Assembly (NCBI GenBank): GCA_963749895.1
Contig: CAVVOG010000003.1
Span: forward strand, 1,426,001 to 1,490,000
Reading direction: 5' to 3'
DNA: 64,000 nt
From: AC-51 sp963749895
Lineage (GTDB): Bacteria; Actinomycetota; UBA4738; HRBIN12
Position 1 is the first letter of the stretch. The number at the start of each line of letters is the position of its first letter. The notes under the pieces were generated by a model. It made no database searches and was not told the origin of the DNA. It saw nothing but the letters and a program-made list of their open reading frames with translations. Below, one piece after another: positions 24,764 through 33,569 of this stretch. The position numbers and the translations under genes were made by a program.

Positions 24764-26665
24764 ATGAGCCAGGACGTCCGCCTTCGCACCGGACCGGCGT
24801 GGTGGGTGCTGGCCGGCCTGAGCGTCGTCGTGACCTCCGAGTCGATCCGTGTCTCGTTCCCGCTGCTGTACGACGTCCGCGAGGACGCGGGCGCCGGGCT
24901 CGCGATCGTCTGGGCGCTCGCTACCTTCGTCCTGCTCCCCGCCTCGACCCCGGCGCTCCGTCGCGTCGCGGGACCCGACCTCGCCCTGAAGCTCTCCGCG
25001 GCGCTCCTGGCGGCCGCGCGGTTGGCGTTGCAGCTGGCCGATCCGATCCCCCTGTGGCTGGCCGCAGCCGCGGTGGCGGCCGGCATGATCGTCCTGGTCC
25101 AGGTGCTCCACGTGAGCCGCGCCCGCGCCGAAGGCGCGGGCGCCGCCTTGGCCGTCGCCGTGGGGCTCGCGGTCGACGCCGCGATCCGCGGCGCCTACGA
25201 GACCTGGGATCCCCTGTGGCAGCCGGGCATCGCGCCGACCACCCTCGCGGCCGTCCTGGCCGGGGCGCTCGTGGCGGCCGCGTGGATCTCGGGCGCCCGC
25301 CCCGACCGCACGGACCGCGAGCCGCGACGTCCTTGGTCGCTGATGCTCGTCGGTCCGTTCCTGCTGCTCGAGACCCTGTTCCTCCAGAACGCCGCCTTCG
25401 TCGGTTCGGAGTACGGCTACTCGATCCCCGCAGCGGTCCTGACCGTCATGGCCGGGAACGCGGTCGCGGTGGCGATCGCGGTGGCGCTGGTGCGGCATCC
25501 GGCACGGGCCGCCTCGCTCCAGTTCCGAGCGGTGGTCGCCCTGGCGTTCGTCGCCCTGCTCGCGGCGACGGCGGTCACCGGCGTCCGTGGGCTGGTGCCG
25601 CTCGCCCACGTCGGGGTCGTGATCCTCCTGATCTGGGCGATCGACCGGCCGGTCGCCGAGGACGACCCGGCGTCGTCGTGGCGCACCGCCGGCGCCGTCG
25701 CGTCCGGGATGGCGCTGTTCGTCGGCGGGGCGTTCGCCTACCAGATCGACATCGACGTTCCGTTGCCGGTCCCTCGTGCGACCTTCCCGGTGGTCGCGGC
25801 GATCGCCCTGGCGTCGGCCGCGATCGCCCGACCGGATCGACCGGCGTGTCCGGCACCGCGCCGGCTCTGGCTCCTGCCCGCCGGACTGCTCCTGGCGGTC
25901 GGGCTCGCCTTCGTGCTCCGCGGTACGGGCGCGACGCCTCGGCCCACCACGCCGGCCGACCCGCTCACCGTGATGACGTGGAACATCCACACCGCGGTGA
26001 ACGCCGACGGCAACGTCGACCTCACGACGATCGCGGACGAGATCGAGCGACGGGGCCCCGACGTCGTCCTCCTGCAGGAGGTCGGACGCGGCTGGCCGAT
26101 CGCCGGCCAGGTCGACCAGGCCGAGTGGCTCGCCCGCCGTCTGGAGATGGACATGACCTGGGCGAGCGCAGCCGACGACCAGTTCGGCAACGCGATCCTC
26201 ACCCGACTCCCGGTCCTCGACGTCGCGATCCTGCGATTGCCGTTCGGCGAGGGGCCTCAGTACCGGAGCGCCGTGCGGGTGCTCGTCGACACCGGGGCCG
26301 GGTGGACGTCCTGGCTCGTGGACGCACACCTGCAGAACGGCGACGAGGCGTCGACCCGACAGGACCAGATCGTGGCGCTCCTGGACGCGTGGGGCGGCGA
26401 TGCACCGACCGTGCTCGGCGGCGACCTGAACATGCAGCCGACCGAGGACAACGTGACGCTGCTCTCCGACGCCGGGCTGGTGAGCGCCCAGGACGCGGTC
26501 GGGGACCCGGCTGCATCGACGGCGCGCGATCCGGAGTTCCCGGGGGACCGGGTCGACTGGATCTGGGTGAGCCCGGACCTTACGCCGTCAGCGTTCGCGA
26601 TCGTGGCCTCGACGGCCTCCGACCACCTGCCGCTCGTCGTCAGCGTGACGCGGGCCGGCTCCTGA
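24764..26665 (+). CDS. Polytopic membrane protein fused to an endonuclease/exonuclease/phosphatase (EEP) domain
   Basis: A 633-residue protein in two parts. Residues about 10-390 form a hydrophobic region of some ten or more transmembrane segments with no recognised signature. Residues about 400-633 are an EEP-fold hydrolase: MTWNIHTAVN, VVLLQEVGRGWP, LVDAHLQN, LGGDLNMQP, DWIWVSPD and SDHLPLVV carry all catalytic positions. The hydrolase probably faces outside and could cleave phosphodiesters in lipids, nucleic acids or GPI/CWH43-like substrates. The start at 24764 follows GGAGAGGACCCGG. The last 26 nt overlap the convergent LacI gene. Confidence 0.87.
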   Translation: MSQDVRLRTGPAWWVLAGLSVVVTSESIRVSFPLLYDVREDAGAGLAIVWALATFVLLPASTPALRRVAGPDLALKLSAALLAAARLALQLADPIPLWLAAAAVAAGMIVLVQVLHVSRARAEGAGAALAVAVGLAVDAAIRGAYETWDPLWQPGIAPTTLAAVLAGALVAAAWISGARPDRTDREPRRPWSLMLVGPFLLLETLFLQNAAFVGSEYGYSIPAAVLTVMAGNAVAVAIAVALVRHPARAASLQFRAVVALAFVALLAATAVTGVRGLVPLAHVGVVILLIWAIDRPVAEDDPASSWRTAGAVASGMALFVGGAFAYQIDIDVPLPVPRATFPVVAAIALASAAIARPDRPACPAPRRLWLLPAGLLLAVGLAFVLRGTGATPRPTTPADPLTVMTWNIHTAVNADGNVDLTTIADEIERRGPDVVLLQEVGRGWPIAGQVDQAEWLARRLEMDMTWASAADDQFGNAILTRLPVLDVAILRLPFGEGPQYRSAVRVLVDTGAGWTSWLVDAHLQNGDEASTRQDQIVALLDAWGGDAPTVLGGDLNMQPTEDNVTLLSDAGLVSAQDAVGDPAASTARDPEFPGDRVDWIWVSPDLTPSAFAIVASTASDHLPLVVSVTRAGS

Positions 26666-27689
26666 GCGGGCCCGCGACGGTCGAGTCCCGGACCGTCAGC
26701 CGCGTCGGCACGTCGAGGACCGAACGGGCCGGGTGCCCCTCGAGGAGATCCGCGAGGAGCGACGCGGCCGTCTCGCCGAGGCTCGCCTGCTCGAGATCGA
26801 GGGTCGTGAGCGGGGGCGACGTGGCGGGCGCGAGGCCGACCTCGCTGATCGTGACGATCCGCAGGTCATCGGGGACGTCGAGCCCGCGCTCCCTCGCCGC
26901 AGCCAGCAGTTCCGCCGCCAGACGCTCGTAGAGGCAGAAGACGCCGTCCGGGCGCTCGGGCGTCGCCAGGAACGCCTCCGCGAGCGCCCGCAGCTCGTCC
27001 GGCGAGGCCGTCGGATCGGCGTCGCCGACGTGGATCGCCATCGGCACGTCGCGCGCCTCGCCCCAGGCCTCCGCCGCCGTGAGGGACTCCTGCGTGAAGC
27101 TCTCGAACGTCCGCAGCGTGAGCACGCCGAGCCTGCTCGCCCCCGCCTCGAGCAGATGCTCGAGGACCGCCTCGGTCGCCGCGCGCCGGTCGTTCTGCAC
27201 CACGACGTCGTCGCCCCGGCCGTTCGGGTCGCGACCGACGAAGACCATCGCGACCCCTCGCGAACGGAGCACCCCGAGGGTCTCGTCGCCGTCGGCGGGG
27301 TCGATCACGATCACACCGTCGAGCGGGAGGCGATCCCAGGTCTCACCGCCGGCGGTCGAGGGGGCGACCACCAGCGAGAACCCCCTCGCCAGCGCCGTCC
27401 GTGTCGCCCCGTTCATCAAGGCGACGTAGTAGTCGATCTCGGTGAACGCGATCGAGGCACCGCCGGGTGCCGACACGACCGTCGCGACCAGCCCGGAACG
27501 GCCGATCGCGAGGCTCCGCGCCGTGGGGTGCGGACGGTAGCCGAGCTCGTGCGCGATCCTGGCCACCCGCTCGCGCGTCGCGTCCGGGAGCCGGCCCTTC
27601 CCCGACAGGGCGTGCGAGACCGTCGTGATCGAGACCCCGGCCGCCTCCGCGACGTCCTTGATGCCGACGCGTCCGCTCCCCGCGCTCAC
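26640..27689 (-). CDS. LacI-family transcriptional regulator (first of two paralogues)
   Basis: A 349-residue repressor. The helix-turn-helix and hinge are at the N-terminus: GIKDVAEAAGVSITTVSHAL, then KGRLPDATRERVARIAHELGYRPHPTARSL. The remaining 280 residues form the periplasmic-binding-like effector domain (PLDGVIVIDPADGDE). The GTG overlaps the stop of the potC-like gene (GTGA), making it the last gene of a potD-potB-potC-lacI operon and its likely local regulator. It is closely related to the LacI protein at 31976-33004 across both domains. A palindrome at 30562-30589 is the probable binding site. Confidence 0.93.
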   Translation of the reverse strand: MSAGSGRVGIKDVAEAAGVSITTVSHALSGKGRLPDATRERVARIAHELGYRPHPTARSLAIGRSGLVATVVSAPGGASIAFTEIDYYVALMNGATRTALARGFSLVVAPSTAGGETWDRLPLDGVIVIDPADGDETLGVLRSRGVAMVFVGRDPNGRGDDVVVQNDRRAATEAVLEHLLEAGASRLGVLTLRTFESFTQESLTAAEAWGEARDVPMAIHVGDADPTASPDELRALAEAFLATPERPDGVFCLYERLAAELLAAARERGLDVPDDLRIVTISEVGLAPATSPPLTTLDLEQASLGETAASLLADLLEGHPARSVLDVPTRLTVRDSTVAGPLRSRPASR

Positions 27690-28490
27690 GCGACGGGTCC
27701 GATCACCATGCGGTCGTCCCCGCGCGGCCGCGTCAGCCGTAGCGCCAGCAGCACGGCGACGAGCGACACGGCCATCACGATCGCCGCCACGGCGTTGACC
27801 TCGGGGGTGACGCCGAAACGGATCATCCCGTACACGCGGATCGGGAACGTGATCGACGTCGGGCCGGAGTTGAAGAACGCGATCACGAACTCGTCGAGCG
27901 ACAAGGTGAAGGCCACGAGGGCCCCGGCGACGATGCCCGGCCAGATCACCGGCAGCGTCACGAGCCGGAGCACGGTCACCGGCCTGGCCCCCAGGTCCGC
28001 GGCAGCCTCCTCGATCCTGCGGTCGAAGTACCCCAGGCGCGTCCGGACGATGGCCGCCACGAAGACCATGTCGAACACGACGTGCGCGATCACGATCGTC
28101 TGCACGCCCAAGGTGAACCTCAGGAGGTTGAAGAAGGACAGCAGCCCGATCGCCAGGACGATGTCGGGGATCACGGCCGGCAGGAACAGCACGGTGTCGA
28201 GGAACCGGCTCTTCACGGTCCGCTGCAGTCCGATCGCCAGCAGGGTCCCCAGGAGGGTCGAGATCAGCGTGACGAGGACCGCCACCAGCAACGACACGCG
28301 GATCGAGGCCAGCAGTTCCTCGTTCGAGAAGAGCGCCCGGTACCACTCGAGCGAGAAGCCGCCCCAGCGCCGTGGGGAGCCCGCTCGCGTTGAAGCTCAG
28401 GACGATCAAGACGACGATCGGCAGGTAGAGGAACGCGAACAGCAGGCCCATGTGGACCGCGAGGTAGCGCGAGCGCCTACGAACGGCCAC
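27686..28490 (-). pseudogene. Polyamine-type ABC permease (PotC-like) with a single-base frameshift
   Basis: The N-terminus (AVHMGLLFAFLYLPIVVLIVLSFNAS) and the rest (GGFSLEWYRALFSNEELLASIRVSLLVAVLV... to GDDRMVIGPVA) are in different frames. They join near 28367, where removing one sense-strand C gives ...LPTAWGGFSLEWY, the normal family sequence. The EAA loop IEEAAADLGARPVTVLRLVTLP is intact. Restored length is about 267 residues. I start at the GTG at 28490, which follows GAGG and overlaps the potB-like gene by 14 nt; an ATG at 28508 is also possible. It is either disrupted or a base error; the intact neighbours favour an error. Confidence 0.8.
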
Positions 28491-29376
28491 CCTCGACCTC
28501 TTGTTCACGGCGGAGCACCTGGGCCTGGACGGCGAGCACGACGAACATCAGCAGGACGACCGACATCGCCAGCACGGCGCCGAACGGCCAGTCGCGGGCG
28601 GTCAGGAACTGCTGCTGGATCAGGTTCCCGACCATCACCTTCCGCCCGCCTCCGAGCAGATCCGGGACGATGAAGTTCCCGAGGCTCGGTACGAACACGA
28701 AGATGCACCCGGCGACGACCCCCGGCAGCGTCAGCGGGAAGGTCACCTTGCGGAACGTCGTGGCCGGGCTCGCGTAGAGGTCCGCCGCCGCCTCACCCGG
28801 GACCGGCCCCAGTCGCTCCAGCGACGCGTAGATCGGGAGGATCATCAACGGCAGGTAGGCGTAGACGAGCCCCACGACCACCGCGAACTCGTTGTACAGG
28901 AGCGGGAACGGGCCCAGACCGACGCCGCGGGCGAGTCGATTGATCAGACCCTCGGGGTTCAGCAGCACGATCCACGCGTACGTTCGGATCAGGAAGCTCG
29001 TCCAGAAGGGCAGGATCACCAGCACCAGCAACACGACGCGATGCCGGCGCTCCGCCCGAGCGATGAAGGCAGCCGCCGGATAGCCGATCAGCAGCGCCGC
29101 GACCGTGGACACGACCGCGATCCGCACCGACGTGAGGAGCACGCCGATGTAGAGGTCGTCGAGCGCCCGCCGGTAGTTGTCGAGCGTCCAGTCGTACACC
29201 ACCCCGCCGTAGGGGCCGCGCCGGAAGAAGCTGTAGACGACCAGGACGGCGACGGGCGCGACGAAGAAGGCGAGCCACCAGGCCGTGCCGGGGCCGAGGG
29301 TGGCGAGCCGCGCCGCCCAGACGTGGCGTCTCCGACGCCGCCTGGGCAGCGCGCGCGCCGCCTCCTGGATGTCCAT
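28477..29376 (-). CDS. Polyamine-type ABC transporter permease (PotB-like), second system
   Basis: A 299-residue inner-membrane permease with about six helices. After a basic N-terminus (LPRRRRRRHVWAARL) it shows WWLAFFVAPVAVLVVYSFFR, LPFWTSFLIRTYAWIVLL and an EAA-like loop EAAADLYASPATTFRKVTFP. It pairs with the PotC-like subunit, whose start it overlaps, and with the PotD-like binding protein whose stop is 19 nt upstream. The core sequence matches the PotB protein at 7938-8891 in type but not closely, so this is a separate importer. Again no ATPase gene lies alongside. Confidence 0.92.
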   Translation of the reverse strand: MDIQEAARALPRRRRRRHVWAARLATLGPGTAWWLAFFVAPVAVLVVYSFFRRGPYGGVVYDWTLDNYRRALDDLYIGVLLTSVRIAVVSTVAALLIGYPAAAFIARAERRHRVVLLVLVILPFWTSFLIRTYAWIVLLNPEGLINRLARGVGLGPFPLLYNEFAVVVGLVYAYLPLMILPIYASLERLGPVPGEAAADLYASPATTFRKVTFPLTLPGVVAGCIFVFVPSLGNFIVPDLLGGGRKVMVGNLIQQQFLTARDWPFGAVLAMSVVLLMFVVLAVQAQVLRREQEVEGGRS

Positions 29377-29394
29377 GCCGCCGGGCCCGCGGGC

Positions 29395-30510
29395 CTACGC
29401 GGCCTTGATCTCCGTCGCGGTCTGCGTCCACAGGAGCGTGCCCTCGGCACCGAGGGACGTCTGGCCCTCCTGCGCGAGCAGCTCCGAGGGGGCGATCGCG
29501 AGGGTCGGGAAGCCCTCGATGACCTCGGGGTCGACCGCATCCATCGCGGCCTGGTTCGGCGACTTGTACAGCGTGAACTCGATGATCGCCTTGCCCACCT
29601 CGGGCCGCAGGATGTAGTCGATGAACGCGTGCGCGGCGGCCTTGTTCTCGGACGACTCCATCACGACCATCGAGTCGGTCCACAGATCGGAACCCTGGTC
29701 GGGAACCACGAAGTCGATGTTCGGGTCCTCTGCGCGCCCGTACTCGCACCACCCGTCCCACGCCTGCACGGCGCTCGCCTGGCCGTCGACGAGCTTCGTG
29801 TAGAAGGTGGTGTCGTCGAACGCGAGGAGGTTGTCCTTCGCCGCCATCGTCCAGGCCTTGGCTTCCTCGATCTGCGCGGCGTCGGTGGTGTTGATCGAGT
29901 AGCCGAGCGACAGGAGCGCCGGCTGCAGCAGCCAGCGGTCCGTGCCGAGCATCGTCATCTTGCCGTCGAGCTCGGCGGGCGGGTCGTTGAAGATCTCCCA
30001 GCTCGTCGGCTCGTCGATCAGATCCGAGCGATAGCAGATCCCGGTGGTCCCCCACGTGTACGGCACGGAATGCGTGTTGCCCGGGTCGTACGGGAGCTCG
30101 CTCCCCTCGGGCGCCAGGTTGGACAGGTTCGGGATCAGCGACTGGTCGATCGAGGCCGCCCAACCCAGCCCGACCGCGTCCTGCACGAACGGACCCGACA
30201 TGAACACGAGGTCGAAGCCGGTGCCGTTGGACGCCTGCAGCTTGCCCATGATGTCTTCGTTCGTGGTGTGGATCGCGTACTCCACGTTCACGCCCGTCTC
30301 GGCTTCGAAGTCCTTGATGACCTTCTTGGGCATGTACAGGTCCCAGTTCGACACCACCAGGGTGCCGCCGATGGGCTCCGGCGACGTCGTGTCCGAACCG
30401 CTGGTCTCGGTGTCGGAGGCCGACGTGGTGCCGTCGTCGGAGCATGCGGACATGACGAGCACGGTCGCGCCGATCAGGGCGGCGAACCGAAGGAACCGGG
30501 TCTGGCGCAT
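29395..30510 (-). CDS. Polyamine-type ABC transporter substrate-binding lipoprotein (PotD-like), second system
   Basis: A 371-residue extracytoplasmic lipoprotein. The signal peptide ends LVMSACSD, with the lipobox Cys near residue 23, followed by a Ser/Thr/Asp-rich linker. The binding domain begins LVVSNWDLYMPKKVIKDF and contains YTWGTTGICYRSDLI, as in spermidine/putrescine-binding proteins. This signal is of the Sec type, unlike the Tat-like signal of the paralogue at 6521-7792. A GAGGGGG SD precedes the ATG. It is the first gene of the potD-potB-potC-lacI operon, divergent from a glycosyltransferase gene across a palindromic operator. Confidence 0.93.
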   Translation of the reverse strand: MRQTRFLRFAALIGATVLVMSACSDDGTTSASDTETSGSDTTSPEPIGGTLVVSNWDLYMPKKVIKDFEAETGVNVEYAIHTTNEDIMGKLQASNGTGFDLVFMSGPFVQDAVGLGWAASIDQSLIPNLSNLAPEGSELPYDPGNTHSVPYTWGTTGICYRSDLIDEPTSWEIFNDPPAELDGKMTMLGTDRWLLQPALLSLGYSINTTDAAQIEEAKAWTMAAKDNLLAFDDTTFYTKLVDGQASAVQAWDGWCEYGRAEDPNIDFVVPDQGSDLWTDSMVVMESSENKAAAHAFIDYILRPEVGKAIIEFTLYKSPNQAAMDAVDPEVIEGFPTLAIAPSELLAQEGQTSLGAEGTLLWTQTATEIKAA

Positions 30511-30561
30511 CGATATCCCCCTCGTGAGAGCGCCGGGTCAGGGCCGTATGGTAGAACCCTC

Positions 30562-30589
30562 CGCGGAAGCGCGCAAGCGCTTTTCCGCG
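30562..30589. promoter_or_regulatory. Palindromic LacI-family operator between the divergent potD-like and glycosyltransferase genes
   Basis: Nested inverted repeats cover this stretch: CGCGGAA / TTCCGCG as outer arms, AAGCGC-GCAA-GCGCTT inside, and a perfect AAGCGCTT core (30575-30582) like the AARCGYTT centre of LacI/PurR sites. It lies in the 129-nt divergent gap, 52 nt from the potD-like start and 50 nt from the glycosyltransferase start. Both operons end in a LacI gene. Confidence 0.7.
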
Positions 30590-30639
30590 CAGGTCAGACG
30601 GGGTGAAGGTCAGATCCGAAGGAAGGAGCGTCAGGGGCC

Positions 30640-31938
30640 ATGTCGCAGGACCGCCTCACGATCGTGTTCATGCCCGAGTCCGCCTACGGGCCGACGAACA
30701 ACTGCATCGGCATCGGCAAGATCCTCGAGCAGCGCGGCCACCGGGTGGTCTTCGCCGCCGAGGCGAGCTGGCGCGGACGGCTCGAGCCGCTCGGCTTCGA
30801 GGAAGATCTCGTCGACCTGGCTCCCCTGCCGGAGAACCCCGACACCCAGGACGCCGGTCAGTTCTGGACCGACTTCATCACCGAGACGGCACCGGAGTTC
30901 CGCAAGCCGACGGTCGAGCAGCTCGCCACGTTCATCGAGCCGGTGTTCGCGTCGCTGATCGACGGGGCCACCTACTGCGAACCGCAGCTCCAGGCGATCT
31001 TGGACCGAGCGAACCCCGACGTGATCGTCGAGGACAACGTGAACGCCTTCCCCGCGTTGCTGACGCACGGCGCGCCCTGGGTGCGGATCATGAGCTGCAA
31101 CCCGCTCGAGATGAAGGACCCGGCGATCCCGCCGACCTTCAGCGGGTATCCGATCGACGACCGATCGGGCTGGGACGCGTTCCGAGCCGAGTACGAGCGG
31201 ACCCATCGGGAGACCTGGGAGCGGTACGACGCGTTCGTCGTCGACGCAGGTGCGCCGCCCCTGCCCGACCTCGAGTTCATCCACGAGTCCGAGCACCTGA
31301 ACCTGTCCGTCTTCCCCGAGGTCGCCGACTACCCGCGCTCACGCCCGCTGGGACCGACCTGGCACCGTCTGGAGTCGAGCGTCCGCACGACCGACGAGCC
31401 GTGGGAGGTCCCCGACGAGCTCCGCGACGGTGACGGCGCCCTTATCTACCTGTCGCTCGGGTCGCTCGGGTCCGCCGACGTGGAGCTGATGCGGCGGCTG
31501 GTGGAGGTCCTCGCCGAGACCCGGCACCGCTACATCGTCTCGAAGGGTCCTCGCGCCGATGAGTTCGACCTGCCCGACAACATGTGGGGCGAGGGCAGGC
31601 TCCCGCAGACCTCGATCATCCCGTCGTGCGACCTGGTCATCACCCACGGGGGGAACAACACGACGACCGAGGCCTTCCACTTCGGCAAGCCGATGATCGT
31701 GTTGCCGCTGTTCTGGGACCAGTACGACAACGCCCAGCGGGTCGACGAGCTCGGGTTCGGGATGCGCCTCGACACCTACGGCTTCGCCGACGACGAGCTC
31801 CGGCAGGCGGTCGACCGTCTGATGGCCGACACGGACCTGCGGGCCACGATGGCTGCGAACGGCGAGCGGATCCGGGCCGCCGACGGGAAGGGGAAGGCGG
31901 CAGACCTGATCGAACAGGTCGCGCGCGGCGCCCGCTGA
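30640..31938 (+). CDS. GT1-family (UGT/MGT-like) glycosyltransferase
   Basis: A 432-residue GT-B fold glycosyltransferase. The N-terminal acceptor half begins IVFMPESAYGPTNNCIGIGKIL, and the C-terminal nucleotide-sugar half carries the UGT signature THGGNNTTTEAFHFGKPMIV with PLFWDQYDNAQR (residues about 335-370). Such enzymes glycosylate small lipophilic molecules in the cytoplasm. GGAAGGAG upstream acts as the SD. It is divergent from a polyamine-type importer and followed by its own LacI gene, so I infer that it modifies either the imported compound or an inducer. The acceptor is unknown. Confidence 0.9.
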   Translation: MSQDRLTIVFMPESAYGPTNNCIGIGKILEQRGHRVVFAAEASWRGRLEPLGFEEDLVDLAPLPENPDTQDAGQFWTDFITETAPEFRKPTVEQLATFIEPVFASLIDGATYCEPQLQAILDRANPDVIVEDNVNAFPALLTHGAPWVRIMSCNPLEMKDPAIPPTFSGYPIDDRSGWDAFRAEYERTHRETWERYDAFVVDAGAPPLPDLEFIHESEHLNLSVFPEVADYPRSRPLGPTWHRLESSVRTTDEPWEVPDELRDGDGALIYLSLGSLGSADVELMRRLVEVLAETRHRYIVSKGPRADEFDLPDNMWGEGRLPQTSIIPSCDLVITHGGNNTTTEAFHFGKPMIVLPLFWDQYDNAQRVDELGFGMRLDTYGFADDELRQAVDRLMADTDLRATMAANGERIRAADGKGKAADLIEQVARGAR

Positions 31939-31959
31939 CCTCGCGCCATAGCCCGGGGG

Positions 31960-31965
31960 TACGAT
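31960..31965 (+). promoter_or_regulatory. -10-like box of the second LacI gene
   Basis: TACGAT lies 10 nt before the ATG at 31976, in the 37-nt gap after the glycosyltransferase gene, so the regulator may have its own short-leader transcript. Confidence 0.35.
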
Positions 31966-31975
31966 CGGTGCCTCC

Positions 31976-33004
31976 ATGTCCATCCGCCGTGTGAGCATCA
32001 AGGACGTCGCCCGTGAGGCCGGCGTCTCGGTCACCACCGTCTCGCACGCGCTGAACGGGAAGGGACGGCTCAACCCCACGACCCGCCGGCACGTGCAGGC
32101 GGTGGCCGAACGCCTCGGGTATCAGCCGAACCCCGCGGCCCGGAGCCTCGTGTCCGGTCGGACCGGCCTGGTGGCCGCCATGGCCTCGCTGCCGCCCGAC
32201 ACGCCGATCACGTTCTCGGAGTTCGCGTACTTCACCGAGCTGATCGGGGCCGCGACCGGAGCCGCGGTCGACCGCGACGTGGCGCTGGTGATCGCCCCTC
32301 CGGGCGGCCGAGGGGGGTTCGTGTGGGACCGGGTGCCTCTGGACGGCGTGATCGTGATCGATCCGATCGTCGGGGACCCCGCACTGCCCCTACTGCGCGA
32401 CCGACGGATCCCCTTCGTGACGGTCGGTCGCGACCCCTCGAAGGACGGCATGGAAGACGCCGCGGTCGTGGCCGACGAACAGCGAGGCACCGAGGAGGTC
32501 CTCGACCACTTCGCGGGCGAAGGGGCAGATCGGATCGGACTGTTCTCGGTTCCGCCCTTGAACGCCTTCCTGGCCGACACCTGGTCCGCGTATCACCGCT
32601 GGTGCGTCCGACGGGACCGGCGTCCCTCGGTGTGGGAGATCCAGATCGACGCGCTCGGTGACGATCCCGAAGCGGCGGTCGCAACCGCCGTGAAGAGCTT
32701 CCTCGACCGGGACCGACCCGATGCGATCTACGCCCCCATCGAGATCGTCGGGATCGCCGTGCAGCACGCGCTCCAGGAGCTCGGGATCGACGTCCCCGGG
32801 GAGGTGATGACGGCGACGACGTTCGACGCGGGTCGCTCCACCGCAGCCGACCCGCCGATGACCACCCTGCGGTTCGACAGCGCCCAGATGGGCCGCCGTG
32901 CCGCGAGCATGCTGCTGGACCTGATCGACGGCCGACGGCGCGCGCCCCAGGCCGAGGTCGTCCCCACCCGCCTCGAGGTCCGCGCCTCGTCGCGCCGCGG
33001 ATGA
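31976..33004 (+). CDS. LacI-family transcriptional regulator (second of two paralogues)
   Basis: A 342-residue repressor: SIKDVAREAGVSVTTVSHAL with KGRLNPTTRRHVQAVAERLGYQPNPAARSL for DNA binding, then the effector domain with PLDGVIVIDPIVGDP. It shares the same subfamily features as the LacI protein at 26640-27689: the identical TTVSHAL recognition helix, and the same WDR.PLDGVIVIDP segment in the effector half. The two probably see related operators and ligands. It follows the glycosyltransferase gene at 37 nt. Which of the two regulators controls which arm cannot be decided from the sequence. Confidence 0.93.
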   Translation: MSIRRVSIKDVAREAGVSVTTVSHALNGKGRLNPTTRRHVQAVAERLGYQPNPAARSLVSGRTGLVAAMASLPPDTPITFSEFAYFTELIGAATGAAVDRDVALVIAPPGGRGGFVWDRVPLDGVIVIDPIVGDPALPLLRDRRIPFVTVGRDPSKDGMEDAAVVADEQRGTEEVLDHFAGEGADRIGLFSVPPLNAFLADTWSAYHRWCVRRDRRPSVWEIQIDALGDDPEAAVATAVKSFLDRDRPDAIYAPIEIVGIAVQHALQELGIDVPGEVMTATTFDAGRSTAADPPMTTLRFDSAQMGRRAASMLLDLIDGRRRAPQAEVVPTRLEVRASSRRG

Positions 33005-33061
33005 CGGTCCCGAGGCGAGCGGGCCTTTTGGACCTTTCGAGTCCATAGGGCAGATGCTCCC

Positions 33062-33505
33062 ATGATGCCCGTGAGGACCCAGATCGCCTTGGCGATGGTG
33101 CTCGTCGCCGCCGCGACGGCGGTCGCGTGCGGCTCGGACGGAGCGGACACGTCGACCGCCGGCGATCTCGTCGGAGCGATCGCCGAGGTCCACGTGTACG
33201 ACGCGTGGGTGCCCGTGACCGACGGGGCCGACGCCGAGGTCTCGATGCGGGTGCACAACGCGGGCCCCGAGGACGACCGGCTCCTCGACGCGACCTGCGC
33301 ATGCGAGGCACGCGTCGCGATCGACGGCGCGGTGATCGTCGCGCCGGAGGAAGAGGTCGTCCTGCCGCCCGGCGGCACCCCGGGGATCCGGCTCACCGAG
33401 CTCGAGGAGCCGCTGTCGAAGGGTGCCTTCGTGACGCTGACCCTCACCTTCGAGCACGCGGGTCAGGTGAACGCGGAGGTCGAGGTCCGTCGAACCGACA
33501 TGTGA
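33062..33505 (+). CDS. PCu(A)C-like (DUF461) lipoprotein lacking the usual copper ligands
   Basis: A 147-residue exported protein with a lipoprotein signal (ATAVACGS, Cys near residue 23). The mature part follows the PCu(A)C copper-chaperone fold: MRVHNAGPEDDRLLDATC, PPGGTPGIRLTELEEPLSKG, VTLTLTFEHAGQVNAEVEV. In that family copper is held by His and Met residues of an H-x-M / M / H-x-M pattern. Here those positions lack His-Met pairs, and a Cys-Ala-Cys (near residue 80) sits where the first ligands belong. It may bind metal differently or not at all. No terminal oxidase genes are nearby. Confidence 0.75.
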   Translation: MMPVRTQIALAMVLVAAATAVACGSDGADTSTAGDLVGAIAEVHVYDAWVPVTDGADAEVSMRVHNAGPEDDRLLDATCACEARVAIDGAVIVAPEEEVVLPPGGTPGIRLTELEEPLSKGAFVTLTLTFEHAGQVNAEVEVRRTDM

Positions 33506-33569
33506 CGCCTGCCCGGATACCTCGGATCGGGTAGACAGGGGAACGACCCCACCGTCCGATGCCTCTGAC

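Noticed and set aside
33029..33045. TGGAC-N7-GTCCA stem in the leader of the PCu(A)C-like gene, considered as a riboswitch or operator
   Set aside because: A 5-bp stem is too weak in this base composition and no further consensus could be seen.
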